Notes: a model not told the origin generated them from the letters alone. A DNA stretch of 64,000 bases from Bilophila sp964538355 (GCA_964538355.1 CAZIFC010000004.1:62001-126000), one strand, 5' to 3'. Counted from the first letter of the stretch, positions 40,755-49,272 are shown. Made by a program: numbers and translations.

Positions 40755-41510
40755 TTACAAAATCTGCTTGAGGAATTGCTGAAGGCGGGGATGCTCCGGT
40801 TCCGTGAAAAATTTTGCCGGAGGAGCAACCTCAAGGATCTGTCCCTGATCCATGAAGACGATGCGGTCCGCCACTTCACGGGCAAAGCCCATTTCATGCG
40901 TCACACACACCATGGTCATGCCTTCGTTAGCGAGCTTGACCATAACGTCGAGCACTTCGCCGATCATTTCCGGGTCGAGGGCGGAGGTCGGCTCGTCGAA
41001 AAGCATGATGTTCGGCTGCATGGCGAGAGCACGGGCAATCGCGACACGCTGCTGCTGACCGCCTGAAAGCATGCTCGGATAGACGTTGACCTTTTCGGAA
41101 AGCCCCACTTTCTTGAGCAGCTGCAGCGCACGCTCTTCAGCATCGTGCTTGGAGATATTGCGGAGCTTCATGGGAGCCATGGTCAGGTTCTGGAGCACCG
41201 TCTTGTGCGGGAACAGATTGAAGCTCTGGAACACCATGCCCAGATCCTGCCGGATCTTGTTGATGTCGTTTTCCGGGGCATTGATGTCGTTGCCTTCAAC
41301 AATGATCGCCCCCTTGTCGACGACTTCGAGCCGATTGATGGAGCGCAGCAACGTCGATTTCCCAGACCCGGAAGGCCCGATGATGACGACACGCTCCCCG
41401 GGCTGAACGTCAAAGCTCACATCGTGCAGGGCAGTCAGCTGTCCAAAAAACTTCCAGACGTTCTGGATGCTTATGATAGGCGTGGGGGCGTTACTTTCGG
41501 TCGCGGTCAT
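40755..41510 (-). CDS. Polar amino-acid ABC transporter ATP-binding protein
   Basis: A 251-aa ATPase of the GlnQ/HisP type. Walker A is GPSGSGKST, signature MLSGGQQQRVAIARAL, Walker B IMLFDEPTSALDPE, and the switch His is in VTHEMGFA. It drives uptake of a polar amino acid together with the permease and binding protein encoded upstream. Its ATG lies inside the end of the permease gene (20-base overlap), so they are coupled. Confidence 0.95.
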   Translation of the reverse strand: MTATESNAPTPIISIQNVWKFFGQLTALHDVSFDVQPGERVVIIGPSGSGKSTLLRSINRLEVVDKGAIIVEGNDINAPENDINKIRQDLGMVFQSFNLFPHKTVLQNLTMAPMKLRNISKHDAEERALQLLKKVGLSEKVNVYPSMLSGGQQQRVAIARALAMQPNIMLFDEPTSALDPEMIGEVLDVMVKLANEGMTMVCVTHEMGFAREVADRIVFMDQGQILEVAPPAKFFTEPEHPRLQQFLKQIL

Positions 41511-42285
41511 AATAGGTAAGTCTCCCTTCCATCATGCTCACGCCTTTGGAGAGCAGCAGGGTGATGATGAGGTACACGAGGGCAATGACCGTATAGGTCT
41601 CGAAATAGTCAAAGGTCTGCGAGGCGAACTCGCGTCCGCGGCGCAGCAGGTCGGCCACCGCGATGATGGATACAAGCGACGTATCCTTCAGCATGGCAAT
41701 GCATTCGTTGCCGATGGGCGGCAGGATGGTCCGCATGGCCTGCGGCAAAATGACCATGGTCATGGTCTGGAAACGGTTGAAGCCCAGCGAGCGGGCGGCT
41801 TCCGTCTGTCCCTTGGGCACGGACAGGATGCCGGCGCGGAAGACTTCGCCCATGTACGCGCCATAACAGAAGCTGATGGCGATGACAGCCGAAACCATCG
41901 GCGGAACCTGAATGACCCGGCCCAACGCATAATAAATGTAGAACAGCTGGACGAGCAGCGGAACGCCACGGATGATTTCCACATAGGTGGACGCGATCAG
42001 ATTGATGACCGGATTGCGCGACAGGCGACCAAGGCCGGTAAGCAGCCCGATGGGCAGCGTGCACAGCAGGGACAGGATGGTCACCTCAAAAGTGATGATC
42101 AGTCCGTCGGGAAGAAATTTGACGATTTCCAGATACGGTTCCGGCTGAGTGGCGCAGAGCGTGACAAGCGTCACCACCGCGACACAAAACGCCAGAGTCC
42201 AGGCATTGAGGATTCGGCGGTCCCCCGGATCAGGGATCTGCGCGCCCTCCGTAACCTCAATGCGAATGTTGGGAGCGTTGTTCAT
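41491..42285 (-). CDS. Polar amino-acid ABC transporter permease
   Basis: A 264-aa inner-membrane protein of the HisM/GlnP family. About five hydrophobic segments are visible, and the family ATPase-contact (EAA) loop is ARSLGFNRFQTMTMVILPQA (residues ~165-185). The N-terminal ~30 residues are cytoplasmic and acidic. One permease gene only, so a homodimer is expected. Confidence 0.94.
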   Translation of the reverse strand: MNNAPNIRIEVTEGAQIPDPGDRRILNAWTLAFCVAVVTLVTLCATQPEPYLEIVKFLPDGLIITFEVTILSLLCTLPIGLLTGLGRLSRNPVINLIASTYVEIIRGVPLLVQLFYIYYALGRVIQVPPMVSAVIAISFCYGAYMGEVFRAGILSVPKGQTEAARSLGFNRFQTMTMVILPQAMRTILPPIGNECIAMLKDTSLVSIIAVADLLRRGREFASQTFDYFETYTVIALVYLIITLLLSKGVSMMEGRLTYYDRDRK

Positions 42286-42350
42286 ACGGTTTCCTAACTG
42301 TAATCAGGCTGCGGGCGTGCAAAAAGCAGTCGCATGGCCTTGCAGGTGCG

Positions 42351-42419
42351 GCGTGCCTGCCGGCACGCAAAAACAGGGTCCCTACCAAACGGGAGGCAGG
42401 GGAGAAGAACTCCCCTGCC
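42351..42419 (-). promoter_or_regulatory. Two stem-loops between binding-protein and permease genes
   Basis: GCGTGCC/GGCACGC (42351-42357, 42362-42368) and GGCAGGGGAG/CTCCCCTGCC (42395-42404, 42410-42419) are perfect stems with 4- and 5-base loops in the 177-base gap. Neither has a clear T-tract on the minus strand. They probably stabilise the abundant binding-protein mRNA and limit read-through to the membrane genes. Confidence 0.6.
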
Positions 42420-42462
42420 GGAAAAAATCGCAACAGCACGACGAGATGAGAGTGCCTCGGCT

Positions 42463-43206
42463 TTATTTGCCGATCCACTTCTCGATGATCTGCTTGTCGA
42501 TGCCCTTTGCCTTGACGGCCTTGATGCCCTCGTTGATCTTCCTGACAAGATCAGTGTCGGACTTCCGCATGGCAAAGCCGTAGTATTCCACATCTTCGGT
42601 CACAAAAGCAACCTGAAGCTTGCCCTTATATTCCTGCTTTTTATTGGCGTAGAACCCAGCAACAGGATCATCACAGATCACGGCGTCAATATTACCCTTT
42701 GCGAGGTCTTCAAGAGCAAGGCCCACCTCATCGTAGGTCTTGACGACGGCCTTGGACTTGACCTTCGGCAGCGTTTCCACGAGTCCGGTGGTGCCGATCT
42801 GGCCGCCAACCTTCTTGCCATCCAGATCCTTCAGGCTCTTGATGGTGCTGCCGGCAGGCACCACGACAGCCTGGCGGATTTCGCAATACGGGTCAGAGAA
42901 GCCCATGGCCTTCTTGCGTTTGTCGGTAATGGTCACGGACGAGGCGATGATGTCGGCCTGATGGGACTCCAGCCCGGCGAAAATACCGTCCCAGGCGGTG
43001 TTGCGGAACTCGACGTCCAGTCCGGCTTCCTTGGCGACGGCCTTGAGGTAGTCGATGGAATAGCCGACCACGTTCTTGTTTTCATCAAGCATTTCAATGG
43101 GAGGCCACGTCGCGTCAGAAGCTACGATGAGTTTTTTTTCGGCGGCATTGGCGAGAGAAGCACACAACAGCAGAGACAACAGAGTCACGCTCAAAAAACG
43201 GAACAT
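42463..43206 (-). CDS. Periplasmic amino-acid-binding protein
   Basis: A 247-aa solute-binding protein (SBP_bac_3 family). The signal peptide runs to SLANA. Typical blocks are LIVASDATWPPIEM, GYSIDYLKAVAKEAG, WDGIFAGLESHQADII and MGFSDPYCEIRQAVVV. GGAGG lies ten bases before the ATG. The acidic and Arg-type ligand residues common to this family bind the amino-acid backbone; side-chain preference cannot be read reliably. It is the first gene of the operon and diverges from gmhB. Confidence 0.95.
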   Translation of the reverse strand: MFRFLSVTLLSLLLCASLANAAEKKLIVASDATWPPIEMLDENKNVVGYSIDYLKAVAKEAGLDVEFRNTAWDGIFAGLESHQADIIASSVTITDKRKKAMGFSDPYCEIRQAVVVPAGSTIKSLKDLDGKKVGGQIGTTGLVETLPKVKSKAVVKTYDEVGLALEDLAKGNIDAVICDDPVAGFYANKKQEYKGKLQVAFVTEDVEYYGFAMRKSDTDLVRKINEGIKAVKAKGIDKQIIEKWIGK

Positions 43207-43440
43207 ACCGACAGCTCCTCCAGATGTTGCAAAATTCTACGGCAAGTGCCGCACGGGGAAAACGCCCACGCTCCTCTTGCACGCATTCCCCTCTTCCATG
43301 TTCTAACCGTCTTCTTTTGCAGGAAGATGTCAGGCCTGTCAAGGCGGTTCCCCGGAAAAAGGTTTTGCGTCGGGGCTTGCTTTTGGTGATATTTCCGTGT
43401 TCTTCTGCGTTGTTGTTTCCCATTCCCCCGGAGGATTTTT

Positions 43441-44046
43441 ATGTCTTTTTCATGCGCGGTGCTGCTGGATCGGGACGGTACTCTCATTGAAGACAGGCAC
43501 TACCTGTCAGAGCCTTCCGGTGTTGCGCTGCTTCCCGGCGTCGGTGACGGGCTTGCCCGGCTGTCGGCGGCAGGGCATCGCTTGTTTCTTGTGTCCAACC
43601 AGTCCGGTGTCGGGCGGGGCTATTTTTCCGAGGACGCCGTCACAGCCTGCCAGCGTCGGCTGGATGAACTGCTCCTGCCTTACGGAACGGCTCTGGACAA
43701 CGCCATCTGGTGCCCCCACGCGCCGGAGGAACACTGCGCCTGCCGCAAGCCCCTCCCCGGCATGTTCGAGCGGCTTCGCGCCCTGCACGGACTCAACCCC
43801 GCACGGACGTTCATGATCGGGGACAAGCTGGACGATCTCGATTTCGCCGCCAACGCGGGCCTTGCCGCCGGGCTGCTTGTCCTGAGCGGAAAAGGCACGG
43901 AACACGCCGCCAAAGCGGGGTATCCCGTGCCCGAGTCCGGCACGCTGGAGCTGGAGGGAAGGCCGCGCAGGGTCATCGCCGCCGACTTTTCTTCCGCCGT
44001 GGCATGGATTCTTGCCGAGGCGGAGCGGATGAACGCCGTGGCATGA
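43441..44046 (+). CDS. gmhB: D-glycero-D-manno-heptose 1,7-bisphosphate 7-phosphatase
   Basis: A 201-aa HAD phosphatase with GGAGG before the ATG. Nucleophile motif LLDRDGTLIED, VSNQSGVGRGYF, the zinc loop CPHAPEEHCACRKP (Cys/His ligands), and MIGDKLDDLDFAANAG are diagnostic of GmhB. It works in ADP-heptose synthesis for the LPS core, in line with the KDO and Lpt genes nearby. It is convergent with trpB with only 11 bases between. Confidence 0.94.
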   Translation: MSFSCAVLLDRDGTLIEDRHYLSEPSGVALLPGVGDGLARLSAAGHRLFLVSNQSGVGRGYFSEDAVTACQRRLDELLLPYGTALDNAIWCPHAPEEHCACRKPLPGMFERLRALHGLNPARTFMIGDKLDDLDFAANAGLAAGLLVLSGKGTEHAAKAGYPVPESGTLELEGRPRRVIAADFSSAVAWILAEAERMNAVA

Positions 44047-44057
44047 CGCTCCCCGCC

Positions 44058-45269
44058 CTATCTGGCTTCTGCGAGAAAGGCTTCCATCTGCTCGACATCC
44101 TTGTCACCGCGCCCGGAAAGGCAGACCAGCAGGGCCGCCTCCTTCGGCAGTTCGGGAGCCATCTTGACGGCCTGCGCCAGCGCGTGGGACGACTCCAAAG
44201 CCGGGATGATCCCCTCGGTCCGCGACAACAGGAAAAAAGCGTCCACGGCTTCCTTGTCGGTCACGCCGACATACTCGGCACGGCCCGCGTCCTTGAGATA
44301 GCTGTGCTCGGGTCCGACGGAGGGGTAATCCAGCCCGGCGGAGATGGAATACACGGCCCCCGGCTCACCCTGCTCGTCCTTGATCATGTAGGAGCGGAAG
44401 CCGTGCATCACGCCCGGTTCCCCTTCGCACAGGCTGGCGGCATGATCCCCGTAGCGCAGTCCCCGTCCCGCAGGCTCAATCCCAATGAGGCGCACACCCT
44501 CATCCTCGACAAAGCCCGAAAAAAGCCCGATGGCGTTGGAACCTCCGCCCACGCAGGCCAGTGCGGCAACCGGAAGCGTACCGCATTCGGCAAGCATCTG
44601 CTCGCGGGCCTCGCGCCCGATGACGGACTGGAAGTGCCGGACTACCGTAGGATACGGATGCGGGCCGACCGCCGAACCGAGCACATAAAACGTATCGGGG
44701 TTGGCAATCCACGCGGCGAGAGCCTCGTCCACGGCCTCCTTGAGGGTCTGCTGCCCGGAAAGGGCCGGCTCCACCTTTGCGCCGAGCATCTCCATGCGGA
44801 TGACGTTCAGCCGCTGACGCTTCATGTCTTCCGCGCCCATGTAGACCGTACAGTCCAGCCCGAGCAGGGCCGCCGTCGCCGCCGTCGCCACGCCGTGCTG
44901 TCCAGCTCCGGTTTCCGCGACGATGCGCGTCTTGCCCATCCGCTTCGCCAGCAGGCACTGCCCCAGCGTATTGTTGATTTTGTGCGCGCCGAGATGGTTC
45001 AGATCTTCGCGCTTGAGGTAAATCTTGGCTCCGCCGAGGCGTTTGCTCAGATTGGCGCAATAAAAGACGGGATTCGGACGCCCGGTATAGTGGGTAAAGA
45101 GGTAGTCCAGCTCTTCGGTAAAAAAGGAATCATCCCGATAGCGGGCAAAGGCTTCGGCGACCTCGTCAAGGCGCGCCTTCAGGTCTTCGGGTACAAACTG
45201 TCCGCCGTACTCGCCGAAGAAACCGGTAGCATCGGAAACGGGAAGGGAAAAGGCGTTCGTCGTCTGCAT
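44058..45269 (-). CDS. trpB: Tryptophan synthase beta subunit (orphan)
   Basis: A 403-aa PLP enzyme of the TrpB1 class. The ATG at 45269 has GAGG eight bases upstream. The N-terminus GFFGEYGGQFVPEDL, PLP lysine in GAHKINN, catalytic Glu in ETGAGQHGVA and the phosphate loop GGGSNAIG are all intact. It joins indole and serine to give tryptophan. No other trp gene is near, notably no trpA, so this copy may use free indole. It is preceded by a Trp-codon leader peptide and terminator at 45308-45440, so expression should rise when charged tRNA-Trp is scarce. Confidence 0.95.
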   Translation of the reverse strand: MQTTNAFSLPVSDATGFFGEYGGQFVPEDLKARLDEVAEAFARYRDDSFFTEELDYLFTHYTGRPNPVFYCANLSKRLGGAKIYLKREDLNHLGAHKINNTLGQCLLAKRMGKTRIVAETGAGQHGVATAATAALLGLDCTVYMGAEDMKRQRLNVIRMEMLGAKVEPALSGQQTLKEAVDEALAAWIANPDTFYVLGSAVGPHPYPTVVRHFQSVIGREAREQMLAECGTLPVAALACVGGGSNAIGLFSGFVEDEGVRLIGIEPAGRGLRYGDHAASLCEGEPGVMHGFRSYMIKDEQGEPGAVYSISAGLDYPSVGPEHSYLKDAGRAEYVGVTDKEAVDAFFLLSRTEGIIPALESSHALAQAVKMAPELPKEAALLVCLSGRGDKDVEQMEAFLAEAR

Positions 45270-45305
45270 GGCTGTGTCCTCATGATTCGGGCGGGGCACC
45301 ACCAC

Positions 45306-45341
45306 ACAAAAAAACCGCGACCAGTACCCCGGCCGCGGTTG
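45306..45341 (-). terminator. Attenuator terminator (3:4 hairpin) of trpB
   Basis: On the minus strand AACCGCGGCC (45331-45340) pairs with GGTCGCGGTT (45313-45322) with one G-U pair and an 8-base loop, followed by a run of T (45308-45314 as A on the plus strand). It lies between the leader peptide and trpB, 40 bases before the trpB start. The alternative 2:3 pairing (45370-45378 with 45332-45341) would take away its 5' arm. Confidence 0.88.
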
Positions 45342-45397
45342 ATTGTTACGCCTATAAAAGAATAATCGACAACCCGGCACTCTTTAGAAAGAGCGCC
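45332..45397 (-). promoter_or_regulatory. trp attenuator: 1:2 hairpin and 2:3 antiterminator
   Basis: Segment 1, GGCGCTCTTT (minus strand, 45388-45397), directly follows the Trp codons and pairs with segment 2, AAAGAGTGCC (45376-45385), with one G-U pair. Segment 2 also contains GCCGGGTTG (45370-45378), which pairs with CAACCGCGGC (45332-45341, segment 3) with a single bulge. The two pairings exclude each other, as in the enterobacterial trp leader. Confidence 0.85.
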
Positions 45398-45440
45398 ACC
45401 ACCACTGGGAGGAAGGAAGGTTGACGAACTGTGTTTTCAT
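45384..45440 (-). CDS. trpL: trp leader peptide with three consecutive Trp codons
   Basis: An 18-codon frame encoding MKTQFVNLPSSQWWWRSF, stop TAA. Three TGG codons in a row (codons 13-15) stand directly before the first arm of a set of competing hairpins, which is the classical layout for ribosome-mediated attenuation. The ribosome-binding site is weak. A perfect TTGACA lies at 45471-45476 (minus strand) as a possible -35, with no good -10 at the right distance. When Trp-tRNA is low the ribosome should stall on WWW, freeing segment 2 to form the antiterminator. Confidence 0.88.
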   Translation of the reverse strand: MKTQFVNLPSSQWWWRSF

Positions 45441-45470
45441 GACTTTCTGGCTACCCCGTTTCCAATCGGT

Positions 45471-45476
45471 TGTCAA
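45471..45476 (-). promoter_or_regulatory. Candidate -35 box of trpL-trpB with overlapping direct repeat
   Basis: TTGACA on the minus strand, 31 bases before the leader ATG. The repeat CCGATTG occurs twice, 11 bases apart, over and beside it, which could be an operator. The -10 at the usual distance (TAGCCA) is poor. Confidence 0.4.
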
Positions 45477-45557
45477 TCGGAAAAACGGGCCTGAATCCGT
45501 AAAAAGAATCCGCCCTGTCCCCCCATTCGGTGCTTGAATTGCTCCGGATGAGGGGAT

Positions 45558-46478
45558 ATGACGGTTCCCATGTTGACTTCAAGGCAAAAACACATCGCAC
45601 AGGTTCTGGCGTGCCTCACGCTGGTCTATATTTCGTGGGGTTCGTGCTTTATTTCAATCAAGTTTGCTATTCAGAGCTTTCCGCCGTTCATGATGTGCGG
45701 ACTCCGGATGCTTCTTGCGGGGCTGCTCCTCTTTCTTTGGTGCTGGCTGAGGGGCGAGCGAACCCTCCCCACCCGGCGCGACCTCAAGCACAGCTTTATC
45801 CTTGCGTTTTTCATGGTCTTCGTCGCCAGCGGCTTTCTTGCCAAGGGGCAGGAGTCCGTCTCTTCGGGGTCGGCGGCCATGCTGCTCGGAGCCGTCCCCA
45901 TCTGGATGGTGCTGGCAGGCTGGCTTTTCGGAGACGATCCCCGGCCTTCAGGCAAACAGTTCTTCGGCCTGCTGACCGGCTTTGCCGGGCTTATCATCCT
46001 CAGCGTCAGCCAGACATCCTCCGGGGCCGATTCAGGCTGGGGGCTGCTGCTTGTGCTCCTTGCCGCCTTTGGCTGGGTAACGGGTTCTCTTCTTTCCAAA
46101 AAGCAGGCCAGCAGCACGGAACTTTCCGTCATGCAGTCCAGCGGTCTGCTCATGTTCATCGGCGGGTTTCAGAGCCTGCTGGCGGCCTGGGTCCTTGGCG
46201 AATTCTCCGCCTTCTCTCTGGATTCCGTCACGCCGCTGAGTGCCGGCTCCCTGCTCTATCTGGTCTTTTTCGGAGCCATCATCGCCTACACCTGCTATTT
46301 TTGGCTGCTTCTGCACACGCGCACGGTGGTTGCCATTTCCTATGAATACGTCAACCCGGTCATCGGCGTATTCCTCGGGTGGCTCCTTGCGGGCGAACAG
46401 GTGAATACCGCCATCGTCACAGCCTGCTGCCTGACCGTATTTTCCGTACTCTTCATTGTTTCCCGCAAACACGCATGA
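45558..46478 (+). CDS. EamA/DMT-family transporter
   Basis: A 306-aa inner-membrane protein with ten hydrophobic segments in two homologous halves (EamA repeats), as in RhaT/YdcZ/YedA-type permeases of the drug/metabolite superfamily. AGGGG precedes the ATG. It diverges from trpL-trpB. DMT members export or import amino acids and other metabolites; the substrate is not readable. The next gene, gluQ, starts within its stop (ATGA). Confidence 0.9.
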   Translation: MTVPMLTSRQKHIAQVLACLTLVYISWGSCFISIKFAIQSFPPFMMCGLRMLLAGLLLFLWCWLRGERTLPTRRDLKHSFILAFFMVFVASGFLAKGQESVSSGSAAMLLGAVPIWMVLAGWLFGDDPRPSGKQFFGLLTGFAGLIILSVSQTSSGADSGWGLLLVLLAAFGWVTGSLLSKKQASSTELSVMQSSGLLMFIGGFQSLLAAWVLGEFSAFSLDSVTPLSAGSLLYLVFFGAIIAYTCYFWLLLHTRTVVAISYEYVNPVIGVFLGWLLAGEQVNTAIVTACCLTVFSVLFIVSRKHA

Positions 46479-47464
46479 GCACGCCGCACACGATCAGGGG
46501 ACGGCTTGCGCCAAGCCCCACCGGATTCCTGCACCTCGGCAACGCATGGGCGTTCCTGCTCGCATGGCTGGCCTGCCGCTCCAGAAACGGGAAACTGGTT
46601 CTCCGCATGGAAGACATCGATCCCGACCGCTCCCGCCCCGCCTATGCCGAAGCGATCATTCGGGATCTGCACTGGCTCGGGCTGGACTGGGACGAAGGGC
46701 CGGATGCGGGGGGAGCTTTCGGGCCGTATGTGCAAAGCTCCCGCATGGCCCTCTATGCCCAAGCTCTGGAACGGCTGGCGGCGGGCGGGCACACCTACCC
46801 CTGCTACTGCACGCGCAAGGAGCTGCGTACGCTGGCGGGTGCTCCGCATGTCGGCGATGCCGGAGCCGCCTATCCCGGAACCTGCCGCAACCTTTCCCCG
46901 GAACGCCGGGCGGAGCTGGAGTCCGCCGGACGCCGCCCCTGCCTGCGCCTGCGCTGCCCAGCCGGAACCTATACCTTTGAGGATGCCCTGTCCGGCCCGC
47001 TGTCCATGACCCTCGAAGACTGCGGGGGAGATTTCGCCCTGCGCCGCTCTGACGGGGTTATCGCCTATCAGCTTGCCGTGGTTGTCGATGACGGGGAAAT
47101 GGGTATCACGCAGGTGGTGCGCGGGGACGATCTGCTCGTGTCCACACCGCGCCAGCTTGCCCTGCTGGATCTGCTGGGCTATCCCCGCCCCGAATACATG
47201 CACCTGCCCTTGCTCTGCGATGCCGAAGGCGAACGCCTTGCCAAACGCCATGCCGGGCTGACGCTGGCCGAACTGCGCGATGCGGGCGTCTCGCCGGCTT
47301 CGGCAGTGGGCTATCTCGCCGCCAGGGCAGGGCTGCGGGAACGTGCCGCGCCGCTCTCTCCGCAGGAGCTGCTTCCGAATTTCGATCCCGCAACCCTCCG
47401 CACCCTCCCCCGCCGCATCCGCATCGAACACGACACGGCCTCCCGGCTCAAGGCCCTCTGCTGA
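46475..47464 (+). CDS. gluQ: Glutamyl-Q tRNA(Asp) synthetase
   Basis: A 329-aa truncated glutamyl-tRNA synthetase paralogue (YadB type). The class I signature is APSPTGFLHLGNA, the zinc site is in CYCTRKE with a later CRNL, and LAKRHAG replaces KMSKS. There is no anticodon-binding domain. It attaches glutamate to queuosine at the wobble base of tRNA-Asp. The ATG overlaps the stop of the transporter gene, so they are coupled. Confidence 0.93.
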   Translation: MSTPHTIRGRLAPSPTGFLHLGNAWAFLLAWLACRSRNGKLVLRMEDIDPDRSRPAYAEAIIRDLHWLGLDWDEGPDAGGAFGPYVQSSRMALYAQALERLAAGGHTYPCYCTRKELRTLAGAPHVGDAGAAYPGTCRNLSPERRAELESAGRRPCLRLRCPAGTYTFEDALSGPLSMTLEDCGGDFALRRSDGVIAYQLAVVVDDGEMGITQVVRGDDLLVSTPRQLALLDLLGYPRPEYMHLPLLCDAEGERLAKRHAGLTLAELRDAGVSPASAVGYLAARAGLRERAAPLSPQELLPNFDPATLRTLPRRIRIEHDTASRLKALC

Positions 47465-47604
47465 GCAGCCGAAAGGTCTTTATTGTCGCGTCGCAACGCG
47501 CTCTTGTTGCGTCTTCGGGGAAGGAATGCTACGTTCCGAAGCGTTGTCTTGCCGCACTGACCAGTGCCTTTATTCAGGCTTCCAACGCAAGGAAGGTTCC
47601 CTTC

Positions 47605-48006
47605 ATGGCTGTATGTGACGTCTTTACCCCCGAGTGTCTGAGCAACCTTTTCCCTCCCCAGCGGACTGACGACTTTTTCGATGCGCTGTTCGGTGACGCG
47701 GAAGAGGGAGCCTACGATATCCGCCTTGCCGTCGATCACGAAGAAAGCGACGAAGGCGAACTGCATTTTTATTTCGAGCTTCATCAGCGGGCCGGACGCT
47801 GCCTTGTGTGCAGCCTGACCTATGGCCTGCCGCAGGTTTTCGAACGCCATCCGATCATCAATCTCAAGGGCCTTGTCGGCGATATCGCCCAACACGCCGG
47901 ATGGGAACTCGACGACGTCTGGTGGCGGATCGGAACGACGGAAAGCATTTCCAGCGCGTTTCACCGTATCCCGCTGGTGATGATCCAAAATAAAGGAAAG
48001 AAATAG
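47605..48006 (+). CDS. Conserved-looking hypothetical protein (133 aa)
   Basis: A 133-aa acidic cytoplasmic protein with AAGGAAGG before its ATG. It starts MAVCDVFTPECLSNLFPP and has two Trp in DDVWWRIG. No signal peptide, membrane helix or known motif. It lies two bases before the DUF1786 gene, so they are co-transcribed and may act together. I do not recognise the family. Confidence 0.8.
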   Translation: MAVCDVFTPECLSNLFPPQRTDDFFDALFGDAEEGAYDIRLAVDHEESDEGELHFYFELHQRAGRCLVCSLTYGLPQVFERHPIINLKGLVGDIAQHAGWELDDVWWRIGTTESISSAFHRIPLVMIQNKGKK

Positions 48007-48008
48007 CC

Positions 48009-49097
48009 ATGACTGAACTTGCCGCGACCGACGGGTCCGGGAGTGCCGTTGCGCGCCTGCTCGACAAGACCGGGCCGATCCTGAGCCTCGATATCGGCAG
48101 CGGGACACAGGATGCCTTGCTGGCCCTGCCCGGCGAACGCGCCGAGAACTGGCCGCGCTTCGTCTTGCCCGCACCCGCACTCGGCATCGCCGCCGCCATC
48201 CGCCGCCATTCCGCCGAAGGACGCCCCGTCTGGCTGTACGGGAACAACATGGGCGGAGGCTTTGCCGCCGCCATTCAGGAACAGGCCGCGGCAGGTCTGG
48301 CTCCCGCCGCCTCCCCAGAAGCGGCCCTTGCCCTGCATGACAACCCCGAGCGTGTCAGGGCGCAAGGGGTCGATATCGTTTCCGCCTGCCCGCGCGGTTA
48401 CGCCGCCGTACCGCTCTCGGACTACGATCCCGGCTTCTGGAACGGCCTGCTCCGTGCCTCCGGCCTGCCGGTCCCGGCCCTTGTCGTCGCTGCCGTGCAG
48501 GATCACGGACACCACCCGGCGGAAGGCAACCGCGTCGGACGCTTCAACCTCTGGCGCGCCCTGCTTGCCGAAACGCAGGGCGACCCGGCCCGCTGGATCT
48601 ACGACACGCCGCCTGCCCCCTGCACCCGGCTTCAGGCCCTTCAGTCCCGCACGGGCGGCCCGGTGGCGGATACCGCAGCCGCGGCCGTACTCGGCGCACT
48701 GGCCGCGCCGGAAGTCGCCAGACGCAGCCGTCGGCAGGGTGTGACCGTCGTCAATGTCGGCAACAGCCATGTTGCGGCCTTTCTTGTCTTTCGGGGGCGC
48801 ATCCTTGGTGTCTACGAGCACCATACCGGTATGCTGGATACGGATTCCCTGCTGTTTGATCTCAAGGAATTCGGCTTTGGCTGGCTGCCCGACGAACAGG
48901 TTCGGGCCAAGGGCGGGCACGGCTGCGCGTTCCTTGCGCCGCTCCCTCCCGAAGCGGAAGGCTTTGCGCCGATTTTCGCGGTGGGGCCACGCAGGGACAT
49001 GTTGCAGGGACACGCCCAGTTCATCGCTCCGCACGGAGACATGATGATCGCGGGCTGCCACGGCCTGTTGCACGGGCTTGCCCTGCGCGGAGAATAG
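48009..49097 (+). CDS. DUF1786-type protein with actin-like ATPase fold features
   Basis: A 362-aa protein. ILSLDIGSGTQDALL (~23-37) looks like the phosphate-1 loop of the ASKHA (actin/Hsp70/sugar kinase) fold, and VTVVNVGNSHVAAFLVF (~247) like the phosphate-2 loop. The overall pattern agrees with PF08735 (DUF1786), a poorly known family sometimes labelled as a pyruvate-formate-lyase-activating enzyme without good support. HGHHPAEGNRVGRF is another conserved-looking block. Paired with the 133-aa gene upstream and ended by a hairpin. Confidence 0.75.
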   Translation: MTELAATDGSGSAVARLLDKTGPILSLDIGSGTQDALLALPGERAENWPRFVLPAPALGIAAAIRRHSAEGRPVWLYGNNMGGGFAAAIQEQAAAGLAPAASPEAALALHDNPERVRAQGVDIVSACPRGYAAVPLSDYDPGFWNGLLRASGLPVPALVVAAVQDHGHHPAEGNRVGRFNLWRALLAETQGDPARWIYDTPPAPCTRLQALQSRTGGPVADTAAAAVLGALAAPEVARRSRRQGVTVVNVGNSHVAAFLVFRGRILGVYEHHTGMLDTDSLLFDLKEFGFGWLPDEQVRAKGGHGCAFLAPLPPEAEGFAPIFAVGPRRDMLQGHAQFIAPHGDMMIAGCHGLLHGLALRGE

Positions 49098-49110
49098 ATA
49101 CGCATGGAAA

Positions 49111-49150
49111 GGGGGAGGATGAACCTTGTTCGGACAGGTTCTTCTCCCCC
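49111..49150 (+). terminator. Terminator-like hairpin after the DUF1786 gene
   Basis: GGGGGAG...GAACCT (49111-49126) pairs with AGGTTC...CTCCCCC (49136-49150) with small internal mismatches. The following bases are C/T-rich rather than a clean T-run. Confidence 0.6.
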
Positions 49151-49272
49151 GCTTCCTTCTCTGCCGGACTCCTGTCGGACACCCGGCGGACGAAGGCCGC
49201 GCGGCGGAACCCCCTCTCCAGGGCGTGTTTCCGGAAAGCGTGTAACCGTTTTCAAACGATACGGACAGAACG

